Assembly: GCF_009928415.1 (NCBI RefSeq) | Contig: NZ_JAABNN010000005.1 | Span: 186,001-250,000, forward strand | Source of the DNA: Bacillus sp. USDA818B3_A | GTDB taxonomy: Bacteria > Bacillota > Bacilli > Bacillales > Cytobacillaceae | Length of the DNA: 64,000 nucleotides | Direction: 5' to 3' | Part shown: positions 45,305-53,771 of the stretch, in pieces | How the letters are laid out: each line of letters opens with the position of its first letter | Numbering within the stretch: the first letter of the stretch is position 1 | Notes under the pieces: model-generated | The model's input: only the letters and a program-made list of their open reading frames with translations | Databases searched by the model: none | What the model was told of the DNA's origin: nothing | Translations under genes and position numbers: made by a program

Positions 45305-46049
45305 TGTTCTTAAAAATAATGGATTCATTGTTGCTTTTGCCATTGTCGGATTAACTATGTATCTCTCTTATTTTCTCTCTAATAAATTAACAAAGGGCCG
45401 CATCCATGGTTCTGCGATTGCCATTACCCTTGGGCTTGTCCTCGCTTACATCGGGGGAGCCGTTACCGGAGGAGAAAAAGGTTTATCAGACATTACTCTC
45501 TTTTCTGGCATCGGGCTAATGGGCGGCGGAATGCTCAGGGACTTTGCGATCGTTGCTACCGCCTTTGGGGCAAACTTTAGCGAAATCAAGAAAGCTGGTG
45601 TAAACGGGGTCCTATCCTTATTTATTGGTGTTGTCCTCTCTTTTGTCGTTGGTGTTATTATTGCACTTGCCTTTGGATACAGAGATGCCATTAGCTTAAC
45701 GACTATTGGTGCCGGGACGGCTACATACATTGTAGGACCAGTAACAGGATCTGCCATTGGTGCAAGTTCCGAAGTAATCACTCTTAGCATCGCCGCAGGA
45801 CTGGTAAAGTCCATCTTGACCATGATTGGCACACCATTTATTGCAAAATATATTGGATTAAATAATCCGCGGACTGCCATGGTATACGGCGGTATGATGG
45901 GAACTACGAGTGGAGTAGCAGGAGGATTAGCCGCAACCGATCCAAAACTTGTTCCATATGGGGCGGTAACCGCTACATTTTATACTGGCCTAGGGTGCCT
46001 GCTTGCCCCATCTGTTCTATTCTTAATAACAAAAGCTATTTTTGCATAA
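45285..46049 (+). CDS. madM: Malonate transporter subunit MadM
   Basis: The 254-residue protein is very hydrophobic, with about eight membrane segments, including FIVAFAIVGLTMYLSYFLS, AIAITLGLVLAYIGGAVTGG, TTIGAGTATYIVGPVTGSAIG and YGGMMGTTSGVAGGLAATDP, all typical of MadM. It imports malonate, probably with sodium, as substrate for the mdc enzymes. A GTG at 45285 with GGAGG 8 bases before it is the preferred start; an ATG five codons earlier overlaps the binding site. It overlaps the end of madL. Confidence 0.92.
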   Translation: MLEILGNVLKNNGFIVAFAIVGLTMYLSYFLSNKLTKGRIHGSAIAITLGLVLAYIGGAVTGGEKGLSDITLFSGIGLMGGGMLRDFAIVATAFGANFSEIKKAGVNGVLSLFIGVVLSFVVGVIIALAFGYRDAISLTTIGAGTATYIVGPVTGSAIGASSEVITLSIAAGLVKSILTMIGTPFIAKYIGLNNPRTAMVYGGMMGTTSGVAGGLAATDPKLVPYGAVTATFYTGLGCLLAPSVLFLITKAIFA

Positions 46050-46125
46050 CCTTTATCCTTCATAAAATTATTTCATACTTTCATAATAAACGAACATAGG
46101 ACTTCAAATAAAAAGTATCGTTCCC

Positions 46126-46178
46126 AAGCAATCTTAGTATTTCTGTACTTTACAGGACTAAGATTGCTTATTTTTTTA
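46126..46178. terminator. Terminator between madM and the AEC gene
   Basis: AAGCAATCTTAGT pairs with ACTAAGATTGCTT, followed by a run of T on the plus strand. The two genes converge here. Confidence 0.8.
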
Positions 46179-46208
46179 TATCCTTCTAAAAAATATATAA
46201 ATCCTCTA

Positions 46209-47144
46209 TCACTTTATAACTACAATTAGAAATGGCAAAATAATAAATGAGACAAGTGTTGTCCAAAGAATACACTTAGATACAATTGTAGGTGATGCAT
46301 TAAATTTTTCCGCAAGAATGCCGGCATTTACGGCTACAGGCATACACGCTAAAATAAACAGAACCGATTGCAAGATGCCTTTTATTTGCAAGATTGATAG
46401 GCAAAGCAAAGCAACTGCAGGGGAAATCAACAAACGAACAGTCATCCCTGTCCAAAAGGCGGGTTGAGATTTCCAATCGAACTTCGCGACTTTGACACTT
46501 GCAATTTGCGCCCCTAAAATCGCCATGACAACTGGAGAGTAAGCATCAGCAATCATGGACACCCCTTTCGCCACTCCGCCAGGTAAGGGAAGATCTAAGC
46601 TTCGAAGGACAAGTGCTAGAATCGCGGCATAAATAGCTGGAAGGGTAAACACCGATCGCACCGCGTTTTTTATCGAAAAATGCGAGCGTGCCGCAAAATA
46701 AACGCCAATGGTATTGACGATGACCATTTGAATGACAACATAAACAGATGCTTTTTCGAGCCCTAATTTTCCGAACGCAAGTAAAACTAGCGGAAGCCCA
46801 TAGTTGACACTGTTTGTAAAGGAGGACACTAATACGAGAGCTGCCTTATCGTTAGCCGGAAAATGAAGCGGCTTACTTACGCTTGTTGCAATCACCCAGA
46901 GCATGACAAGGTTAAGCAAGGAAAAAGCAAGCGTTTGAAAGATATCATGATGTGAAACACGGGCAGTCATTAAGGTATCTAATATCATAGCCGGGCTTAA
47001 ATAATATAATGTAAGGGTTAACAATGGCTTGGTGTCAATCCGTGCAAATCGGCCAAGGAGAAACCCGGCAATAACCGGTATCGACAGCGGAACCATCACT
47101 TGAAAAAGGGTTGAAATCACAGTCTGAATCAAATCAATAAACAT
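46209..47144 (-). CDS. AEC-family permease (MdcF/auxin-efflux-carrier type)
   Basis: The 311-residue protein has ten hydrophobic segments in two five-helix halves, with VPLSIPVIAGFLLGRFARID and SFTNSVNYGLPLVLLAFG. The second is the conserved N-x-G-[LF]-P crossover motif of AEC transporters. This family includes MdcF, a malonate carrier in Klebsiella. It sits next to madLM, so malonate or another dicarboxylate is a plausible substrate, but the operon is separate and converging. Alternative: a housekeeping AEC permease. Confidence 0.75.
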   Translation of the reverse strand: MFIDLIQTVISTLFQVMVPLSIPVIAGFLLGRFARIDTKPLLTLTLYYLSPAMILDTLMTARVSHHDIFQTLAFSLLNLVMLWVIATSVSKPLHFPANDKAALVLVSSFTNSVNYGLPLVLLAFGKLGLEKASVYVVIQMVIVNTIGVYFAARSHFSIKNAVRSVFTLPAIYAAILALVLRSLDLPLPGGVAKGVSMIADAYSPVVMAILGAQIASVKVAKFDWKSQPAFWTGMTVRLLISPAVALLCLSILQIKGILQSVLFILACMPVAVNAGILAEKFNASPTIVSKCILWTTLVSFIILPFLIVVIK

Positions 47145-47282
47145 CCTCTCTACTCTATTATTCTCATGCTATCATTTGCTTAATGAGAATGTCTATTTTA
47201 AAATTTTCTGTGATTGATTGACTCCAATATCCAAGTGACAACTCCCTGTTCACTGCCTGATAGATATAATTGTCTGCCGCCT

Positions 47283-48173
47283 CTAATTTGGGATTAACAC
47301 TTGAAGATGATGTTTAAGAACGTTAATATGACTAGGTGTCTTGGTATACACTTCACCATCCATATCTGCATCCTGTTTTTCTTGTGTATGAATGGTGATT
47401 GATTTTCCTGAATAATGGTCCATTTCCTGGATTATTTCATTATTAAGTATCGTAATATCTGTCGTAAAAAGTTCTTTCAACAACGTCATGTTTGTATGTT
47501 TGATGATAAAAACATCTGCTAGTCCATCATTATAACTGATTGCTTGAAATGGCAGCTTCCTTGTTCCTATGTAATTCCCATTGATAGCAATAATTAATAG
47601 CGCCTCTCCTTCCTTTCTCTCCCCATCTATATCTAGTACATAATGAAATGGATCCATATCTTTCATTGTACGAATGGCGCTTAACATATAACTAATCTTT
47701 CCGAGATGATGTTTTTCCGTTTGTCTAATGTTATTGGAGGTTTCGGCAATCAACCCTGTGCCCCAAAAGTTTAGACAGTAATGGTCATCTACTTTGAGTA
47801 TATCCACTGGCATACTTTTACCATGAATGATTTGTTCTGCAGCAGTTGCGATATCCTGGTCAACCATTAAGGACCTTGAAAAATCATTGCAGGTACCAGC
47901 AGGCAGGATCCCAATCATCGGGCGATGATCCAGGTTGGACAATCCGTTGATACATTCATGGACCGTACCATCTCCACCCAGGATAATGACCAAATCAATT
48001 TCCGATCCATATTGCTCACAAATCTCTTTTGCATGGTTGATTCTTTGGGTTGGCATAATCATTAAATTTGATATATGAGAGGACAGAATGGGGACTGAAA
48101 GCCCAAGTGCCTGTTTCATGTCTTTTTTTCCGGCATTACCGTTATAAATTAATAGTGCTCGTTCGAAACGCAT
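47283..48173 (-). CDS. Diacylglycerol/lipid kinase-like protein (DgkB/YegS type)
   Basis: The 296-residue protein has the DAGK catalytic domain: ALLIYNGNAGKK at the N terminus, DLVIILGGDGTVHECINGL (phosphate-binding GGDGT), IGILPAGTCNDFSRSL, and a C-terminal beta domain with DVFIIKHTN and QDADMDGEVY. It phosphorylates a membrane lipid such as diacylglycerol at the inner membrane face. I chose ATG 48173, with GGAAG about 8 bases before it. It is a single gene with no clear partner. Substrate identity within YegS/Dgk/BmrU proteins is uncertain. Confidence 0.85.
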   Translation of the reverse strand: MRFERALLIYNGNAGKKDMKQALGLSVPILSSHISNLMIMPTQRINHAKEICEQYGSEIDLVIILGGDGTVHECINGLSNLDHRPMIGILPAGTCNDFSRSLMVDQDIATAAEQIIHGKSMPVDILKVDDHYCLNFWGTGLIAETSNNIRQTEKHHLGKISYMLSAIRTMKDMDPFHYVLDIDGERKEGEALLIIAINGNYIGTRKLPFQAISYNDGLADVFIIKHTNMTLLKELFTTDITILNNEIIQEMDHYSGKSITIHTQEKQDADMDGEVYTKTPSHINVLKHHLQVLIPN

Positions 48174-48275
48174 ACCAATCACTTCCTTATTACAATCTTT
48201 TAAGTTATATACCCTTTCATTTTGGATCCTTCACTTCCAATTTCTACTAATCAAAAATTCTAGTAACAACCTTAT

Positions 48276-48300
48276 GTTTCTAATTTTGATGAAGGGGTAA
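48276..48300 (+). promoter_or_regulatory. Candidate sigma-B promoter of the DUF2188 gene
   Basis: GTTTCT, 13 bases, GGGTAA resembles the general-stress consensus GTTTAA-N12-15-GGGTAT (9 of 12 positions). It lies 41 bases before the ATG. Confidence 0.5.
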
Positions 48301-48340
48301 ATGTACGGTATTAGGAAAATTTATACTTGGAGGTAAACCT

Positions 48341-48610
48341 ATGACAAATAAAAGAGATAACCAAACGGACCGTGATCAATATTTCAAGGAGCGCGCTGGG
48401 ACCGATGAGGCAAGATTTCATGTCGTTCCACATGACGAGGATCGCTGGGCAGTGAAGGTTGAGGGTGAAGAGGAACCAGCCTATACAGCTGATTCAAAGA
48501 ATGAGGCCGTAAAAGAAGCAAAACGTATGGCAGAAGAAGCCAAAACAATGGCCTATATTCATGATGATGATGGAAAAATTGAACGGCAGCATAATTACAT
48601 GGAATCTTAA
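48341..48610 (+). CDS. Small DUF2188 protein
   Basis: The 89-residue hydrophilic protein has the DUF2188 core FHVVPHDEDRWAVKVEGEE followed by AVKEAKRMAEEAK and YIHDDDGKIER. Function is not known. DUF2188 proteins are small, soluble and often stress-induced. A TTGGAGG binding site lies 7 bases before the ATG and a good hairpin terminator follows. The upstream sigma-B-like promoter suggests induction by general stress. Confidence 0.88.
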   Translation: MTNKRDNQTDRDQYFKERAGTDEARFHVVPHDEDRWAVKVEGEEEPAYTADSKNEAVKEAKRMAEEAKTMAYIHDDDGKIERQHNYMES

Positions 48611-48651
48611 TTGTAAAGAGAAGTGAACATGATAAGATTAGGTAATATTTG

Positions 48652-48686
48652 AAATAGCAAGGTTTTTACCCTTGCTATTTTTTCTT
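48652..48686 (+). terminator. Terminator of the DUF2188 gene
   Basis: AAATAGCAAGG pairs with CCTTGCTATTT, followed by TTTTT. Confidence 0.85.
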
Positions 48687-48778
48687 ATATGACCAATGCC
48701 TCTGATTGCGAATGATGAAGTTTGCAAACCATTTCTGCCTTCTCCGTATCAATTTTGTGAAGGGATGAAAATTCATAG

Positions 48779-48956
48779 GCGGAGAATTTCCTGCTAATGT
48801 ATATAGGGGAGGCTTAAGAAGCGGATATAAGCGGAAATATTCCGATTAACTGCTCTAAATAAGGCTAAATCAAGAGATTTGGAGCATATTAACGGAAAAA
48901 CTCCCCTTATTATTAAGGAAATATGGGTATTTCCCAATTTAGCCGGAAATTTACCG
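48779..48956. repeat. Cluster of short imperfect palindromes, copy B
   Basis: Units seen: GCGGAGAATTTCCTG (48779), GCGGAAATATTCCGA (48831), ACGGAAAAACTCCC (48892) and CCGGAAATTTACCG (48943), about 50-60 bases apart. They match the pattern of the cluster at 6191-6368, including TAAG or TTA next to the arms. Confidence 0.5.
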
Positions 48957-48993
48957 TTTATTTTTCACATGCAGTGAATTCAACAAATATTTT

Positions 48994-49038
48994 AAAAAAA
49001 GCCCTGAATAAGCCGACTTTACCGACATAATGCAGGGC
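48994..49038 (-). terminator. Terminator of pdxST
   Basis: On the minus strand GCCCTG pairs with CAGGGC around a long structured loop and is followed by seven T. Confidence 0.65.
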
Positions 49039-49051
49039 GTGAAAGATATCT

Positions 49052-49627
49052 TTAATTGTATTCTCGTACCATTTCAATAAAATATTTCATGATTCGAGTG
49101 TCTTCTGTTAGTTCTGGATGAAAAGAGCAACCTAAAAATTGACCTTCGCGAGCTAGAACAATGCGATCCTCATGCTTGGCGAGAATTTCAACATTTTCAC
49201 CTGCCGCCACGATATGCGGGGCCCGAATAAACACAGCGGGAATGTCGTCCCCTATTCCTCGAGTGGACAATTCTACTTCAAAACTATCCACTTGGCGTCC
49301 AAAGGAATTCCGTTCAACCACGACATCCATTAATCCCAAATGCGGCGTGTCAGAGCCGGCGATTTCTTTTGCCAATAAAATCAGACCTGCACATGTTCCA
49401 AACATCGGAATTCCATTAAGGGCTAAATCACGAATGGGCTCAAGCAGTTCATAACGGTCTAGCAGTTTACGCATGGTTGTACTCTCCCCGCCAGGTAATA
49501 CTAGTCCATTAAGTTCATTTAGGTTTTCAACTGATTTAACCGGAATGGCCTCACAGCCAAGCTCTTCAATTTGTCTTATATGCTCTCTGGCTGCACCTTG
49601 TAAGGCAAGTATCCCAATTTTCAGCAT
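49052..49627 (-). CDS. pdxT: Pyridoxal 5'-phosphate synthase glutaminase subunit PdxT
   Basis: The 191-residue class I glutaminase has [33 protein letters not shown], nucleophile C79 in [11 protein letters not shown], and the His/Glu pair in [10 protein letters not shown]. It supplies ammonia to PdxS for the DXP-independent pathway of vitamin B6 synthesis. The start follows the pdxS stop by one base (TAA-T-ATG), so translation is coupled. A longer ATG frame reaches into pdxS and is rejected. Confidence 0.96.
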   Translation of the reverse strand: MLKIGILALQGAAREHIRQIEELGCEAIPVKSVENLNELNGLVLPGGESTTMRKLLDRYELLEPIRDLALNGIPMFGTCAGLILLAKEIAGSDTPHLGLMDVVVERNSFGRQVDSFEVELSTRGIGDDIPAVFIRAPHIVAAGENVEILAKHEDRIVLAREGQFLGCSFHPELTEDTRIMKYFIEMVREYN

Positions 49628-49628
49628 A

Positions 49629-50513
49629 TTACCAACCACGTTCCTGCATACGTTCACTTGCATTTAGCGTTGCAATATCAATACCTTTCATCGGTGTACC
49701 CAGCTCTTTTGAAATTTCAGCAATTAGTTTATAGTCTTGATAATGCGTTGTTGCCTCTACAATGGCACGTGCGAATTTTTCTGGGTTATCAGACTTGAAA
49801 ATACCTGATCCTACAAATACACCATCTGCTCCAAGTTCCATCATTAAAGCGGCATCTGCAGGTGTTGCCACCCCACCAGCAGCAAAATTTACAACTGGTA
49901 AGCGCCCTAATTTTTTGATTTCTAATAATAATTCAAATGGTGCACCTAAAATTTTCGCTTCTGTCATTAATTCATCTGCGCTCATACCAACAACACGTCT
50001 TACCTGTGAATTAACTTTACGAATATGACGAACAGCTTCGACAATATTTCCAGTTCCCGGTTCACCTTTCGTACGTAACATGGAAGCTCCTTCTCCAATA
50101 CGACGAGCAGCTTCCCCTAAATCGCGGCATCCACATACAAAAGGTACGGTGTAGTCGCTTTTTAATAAATGGAATTCCTCATCAGCAGGTGTTAATACTT
50201 CACTTTCATCTATGTAATCAACGCCCATTGATTCTAAAACACGTGCTTCGACAATATGGCCAATACGTGCTTTTGCCATTACTGGAATGGTTACTGCGTT
50301 CAACACTTCCTCTACAATCCGAGGATCTGCCATACGAGCTACACCACCAGCTTTTCGAATATCGGATGGTACCCGCTCTAAAGCCATAACAGCAACTGCA
50401 CCTGCAGCCTCTGCTATTTTTGCCTGCTCGGCATTAATGACGTCCATAATCACGCCGCCTTTTTGCATTTCCGCCATACCGCGTTTTACTCTATCTGTTC
50501 CTACCTGTTTCAT
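49629..50513 (-). CDS. pdxS: Pyridoxal 5'-phosphate synthase subunit PdxS
   Basis: The 294-residue TIM-barrel protein has [20 protein letters not shown], catalytic K81 in [10 protein letters not shown], the second lysine in [11 protein letters not shown], and [17 protein letters not shown]. It condenses ribose 5-phosphate, glyceraldehyde 3-phosphate and ammonia to PLP. I chose ATG 50513 with GGAGG 8 bases upstream. It is transcribed away from the MocR-type regulator gene, whose product probably activates it. Confidence 0.97.
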   Translation of the reverse strand: MKQVGTDRVKRGMAEMQKGGVIMDVINAEQAKIAEAAGAVAVMALERVPSDIRKAGGVARMADPRIVEEVLNAVTIPVMAKARIGHIVEARVLESMGVDYIDESEVLTPADEEFHLLKSDYTVPFVCGCRDLGEAARRIGEGASMLRTKGEPGTGNIVEAVRHIRKVNSQVRRVVGMSADELMTEAKILGAPFELLLEIKKLGRLPVVNFAAGGVATPADAALMMELGADGVFVGSGIFKSDNPEKFARAIVEATTHYQDYKLIAEISKELGTPMKGIDIATLNASERMQERGW

Positions 50514-50618
50514 CAATAAACCCTCCATTTCTTTAATGATTACTAGTATAATAGAAATTGACTTTGTGAAAAGGTTCAATTTTTAAAAAAATTATGTGGT
50601 CAGATGGAGGGATTGCAG

Positions 50619-52022
50619 ATGGACATGCTGATGTTTACATTGGATAAAAATACAAAAAAACCCTTGTATGAACAGCTTTATTTCGGAATCAAAGACGCCA
50701 TTATCCATAAACAAATTGAAGTTGGAACTAAATTGCCTTCCAAAAAAAAATTAGCCGACTTTTTAAATATCAGCCAAACCACCATTGAAATTGCCTATGC
50801 ACAGCTGATGGCGGAAGGCTATGTTGGTTCGAAACCACGGATAGGATTCTTTGTAGAAGAGTTTGATGAATTACCTTATATTGAAAAAGAGCCGTTAACC
50901 ATGCCTATTGATATAGCAAAGGATAAAACCTATCAATTTGACTTTCACCCAGGAAAAATTGATACCGATTCATTCCCGTTTTCAATCTGGCGAAAATATG
51001 CGAAAAACTTATATGATCAAGGTTCAAAAGAGTTGTTGCAAATTGGGGACCCGCAAGGAGAATTCGCATTAAGAGCAGAAATTTCGAATTATCTTTATCA
51101 ATCTAGAGGGATTTGCTGCAAGCCTGAACAGATTGTCATCGGCTCAGGAACGGAACAACTGCTGCCTATGATCCTGCGATTATTGGGAGAGGATTCAAAA
51201 TTTGCCCTTGAAAATCCCGGCTATTCGGCCATCCCAAGAATCCAATTGCAAAATAGAGCCGTGCCCATTCCGATTGATGATGATGGTTTAGTAGTGGATA
51301 AGCTTGAAAGGACCAATGCCAATATTGTTTACATTACACCTTCCCACCAATTCCCTACAGGTGCGGTTCTATCAGCAACAAGAAGGACCCAGCTATTAAA
51401 CTGGGCGGCAAAAGATGAAAATCGCTATATTATTGAAGACGATTACGATAGTGAGTTCCGCTATAAAGGAAAACCCATTCCCGCTTTACAAGGTATGGAC
51501 CAAAATCATAAAGTTATTTATCTCAGCACGTTTACCAAATCGCTAATGCCTTCACTGCGTGTTGCTTATTTTGTATTGCCGCTGCCATTGCTGTCAAAGT
51601 ACAAACAGACTTTAAGTTTTTACTCCGCCACCGTACCAAGATTTGATCAACATCTTCTAGCTAACTTTATGAGAGATGGCTATTTTTCCAAACACTTAAA
51701 CCGGATGCGGAAAATTTATCGAAAAAAACATGAAAAATTAACCGAGGTATTTGAAACGTATTATCCGCATGTCTCCATCACCGGTGACAAAGCCGGAATG
51801 CACATTTTAATTTCAGTCCCACTGAATAAAAGTGAAAATGAGTTAAAAGAGATGGCGGAAAGAAACAAGATTGCCATTTATCCGGTAAGCGATTATCTAT
51901 TAAGCCCCATTGAATGGAAATCTCCAACATTTCTATTGGGCTTTGGCGGGATTCCATTGCAACAAATGGAAGATGGGATCCACAAATTAATGAAATGCTG
52001 GGGAATTTCAAAATCAGTATGA
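50619..52022 (+). CDS. pdxR: MocR-family PLP-dependent regulator, PdxR type
   Basis: The 467-residue protein has an N-terminal GntR-type winged helix (about 10-75, with PLYEQLYFGIKDAIIHKQIE and KKKLADFLNISQTTIEIAYA) and a C-terminal aminotransferase-like domain (about 115-467) with PGYSAIPR, ITPSHQFPTGAVLS, EDDYDSEFRY and the PLP lysine in STFTKSLMPSLR. It stands divergently to pdxST, the arrangement known for PdxR, which activates pdxST when PLP is low. The ATG at 50619 follows GGAGGG by 7 bases. Confidence 0.9.
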   Translation: MDMLMFTLDKNTKKPLYEQLYFGIKDAIIHKQIEVGTKLPSKKKLADFLNISQTTIEIAYAQLMAEGYVGSKPRIGFFVEEFDELPYIEKEPLTMPIDIAKDKTYQFDFHPGKIDTDSFPFSIWRKYAKNLYDQGSKELLQIGDPQGEFALRAEISNYLYQSRGICCKPEQIVIGSGTEQLLPMILRLLGEDSKFALENPGYSAIPRIQLQNRAVPIPIDDDGLVVDKLERTNANIVYITPSHQFPTGAVLSATRRTQLLNWAAKDENRYIIEDDYDSEFRYKGKPIPALQGMDQNHKVIYLSTFTKSLMPSLRVAYFVLPLPLLSKYKQTLSFYSATVPRFDQHLLANFMRDGYFSKHLNRMRKIYRKKHEKLTEVFETYYPHVSITGDKAGMHILISVPLNKSENELKEMAERNKIAIYPVSDYLLSPIEWKSPTFLLGFGGIPLQQMEDGIHKLMKCWGISKSV

Positions 52023-52103
52023 TCTGTTATCTAATATTCACCAAAAAAGGTCACTATCACTTAAGGAATCTTCTTTTACCATTTCTAATTTATTCGTTAC
52101 TTC

Positions 52104-52160
52104 AAAAAAAGGAGAAGCAGCCTCGACTTTAAAGTAAGTCATGGATGTTTCTCCTTTTTT
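52104..52160. terminator. Terminator between pdxR and scrB
   Basis: AAAAAGGAGAA pairs with TTCTCCTTTTT around a long loop. The genes converge. Confidence 0.75.
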
Positions 52161-52200
52161 AAAAACTAGTTAAATACTAACAATTAGCCTGTTATAAATA

Positions 52201-53679
52201 TTATTTTTTACCAAGCTCCCATTTTTCCGCTTTTACCTTTGTTTGTCCTCCAAGAGAAAAAAAGCGGATTCCTCTGCTTTCTTTGCCAGGAAATATTCTC
52301 CCAGTGAAAACCTTCTCCCCATTGTTTACAAAGATTTCAACTGAAGAAACGTCAACAAAGACTCGGAACGATATGGCTTCAGATTCCGTACTGCATTTCC
52401 TAATCGAACCAAACTCCTCACCGAACGCCTGCCCGGAGTGGGTACGGTCGAAAATAACTTTTTTCTCATCAGCGTGATATTTAATCACTGTTTTTTCATT
52501 TGCTCCAACACGGATCTCAATACCAAATTCCTCAGCTGTACTTGAGGAGAATTCTGCTAATAGTTCGTAAATATCCCCCTCAAAGTCTTCGAAAGTTATT
52601 GATTCATTATTCAATAGTTTATTAGCTTCTATTTTCCCTTCACGAAGCAATTCAAGTTCAGCTACTGGTTTTTGAAGAATCTTGCCCTCCTTAATAGATA
52701 ACTCTCTTGGCAGGGTTAAACAATGAGCCCATCCTTCGGAATCAGTAGGATATTCAATTTCGGGCAATCCCATCCAGCCAACAAGAATACGTCTTCCGTC
52801 AGGGGATAAAGTGGTTTGCGGAGCATAGAAATCAAACCCAGCATCCAGTTCTTGAAAATCACCATGTTCAAAAGTACCCGTTAAGGTATCTAAAGGATTA
52901 CCAATAAAAAATCCCGTTTGATAAATGTTTTGATAAGCATCACCTTTAGGCTCGAGCCCCTGGGGACTAAATAAAAGAACTCCCTGATTTTGCAACTCAA
53001 AGTAATCTGGACATTCCCACATAAAACCAAAATCTTTTTCTTTTGTTATGACCTCTCCAATCCACGTCCACTGTGTTAAATCACTCGATTGGTAAAGAAG
53101 TGCACAACCCGTCAAATTTCTTCGTTGTGCCCCAACAATCATAAAAAACTTATCATCCGCCTTCCAAACCTTTGGATCTCTAAATTGGTCCGTGTATCCT
53201 TCTGGCTGCCGTTTAATAATTGGTTCAGGCTGTTTGATAATTCTTCCTGATTCATCCATGATCGCTAAACATTGAGAAGCATGACGATTCCATTGTTCAT
53301 CACGTTTATTTCCCGTGTAGAACAGATAAAGAAGTTGATTATGTACAAACCCGCTTCCAGAATATACCCCGTGACTTTCATAACCAAACTCAGGTTTTAA
53401 CGCGACCCCTTTATTTTCCCAGTTTATCAGGTCGGCGGATTCTGTCTGGAACCAATGCTTCATCCCGTGAACAGCTCCAAAAGGGAACCATTGATAAAAC
53501 AAATAATAACGTCCGTTATACCAGACAAATCCATTAGGATCATTTAACAGTCCATATTTCGGTTGAATGTGATATTTTTGCCGCCATAAACTGTCCGATA
53601 CTGATGCTTCCAGCCTTTTTCGTTCTTCTTCAGTCATACTGTCATATGTTCGATAACGTTCTTCTACTGTCCATGCCAT
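52201..53679 (-). CDS. scrB: Sucrose-6-phosphate hydrolase, GH32
   Basis: The 492-residue protein has the GH32 five-bladed propeller with nucleophile D47 in GLLNDPNG, the transition-state stabiliser in FRDPKVW, acid/base E in WECPDYF, and a C-terminal beta-sandwich (about 350-492). It splits sucrose 6-phosphate from the PTS into glucose 6-phosphate and fructose. It is the last gene of the sucrose operon, after an intergenic hairpin behind scrA. Confidence 0.93.
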   Translation of the reverse strand: MAWTVEERYRTYDSMTEEERKRLEASVSDSLWRQKYHIQPKYGLLNDPNGFVWYNGRYYLFYQWFPFGAVHGMKHWFQTESADLINWENKGVALKPEFGYESHGVYSGSGFVHNQLLYLFYTGNKRDEQWNRHASQCLAIMDESGRIIKQPEPIIKRQPEGYTDQFRDPKVWKADDKFFMIVGAQRRNLTGCALLYQSSDLTQWTWIGEVITKEKDFGFMWECPDYFELQNQGVLLFSPQGLEPKGDAYQNIYQTGFFIGNPLDTLTGTFEHGDFQELDAGFDFYAPQTTLSPDGRRILVGWMGLPEIEYPTDSEGWAHCLTLPRELSIKEGKILQKPVAELELLREGKIEANKLLNNESITFEDFEGDIYELLAEFSSSTAEEFGIEIRVGANEKTVIKYHADEKKVIFDRTHSGQAFGEEFGSIRKCSTESEAISFRVFVDVSSVEIFVNNGEKVFTGRIFPGKESRGIRFFSLGGQTKVKAEKWELGKK

Positions 53680-53706
53680 GCTGCTTTTCCTCCAAAACTA
53701 ATTTTA

Positions 53707-53739
53707 TGAAAAATACGAGCTGCTAAGTGCAACTCGTAT
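53707..53739 (-). terminator. Intra-operon hairpin between scrA and scrB
   Basis: On the minus strand ATACGAGTTGC pairs with GCAGCTCGTAT around ACTTA, followed by TTTTT. It looks like a full intrinsic terminator in front of scrB and would lower or condition scrB expression. Confidence 0.7.
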
Positions 53740-53771
53740 AAACCGTATAAAATTCATCAAAATAGTACCAA

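Larger units (their letters stand above)
48611..49051. other. Gap between the DUF2188 gene and pdxT
   Basis: It contains two terminators and a second cluster of short palindromes (48779-48956). No gene was seen. Confidence 0.6.

Noticed and set aside
44965..45880. Long minus-strand frames opposite madL and madM (92 and 144 codons)
   Set aside because: They are antisense shadows of strongly hydrophobic coding sequence, with no binding site and no known family.
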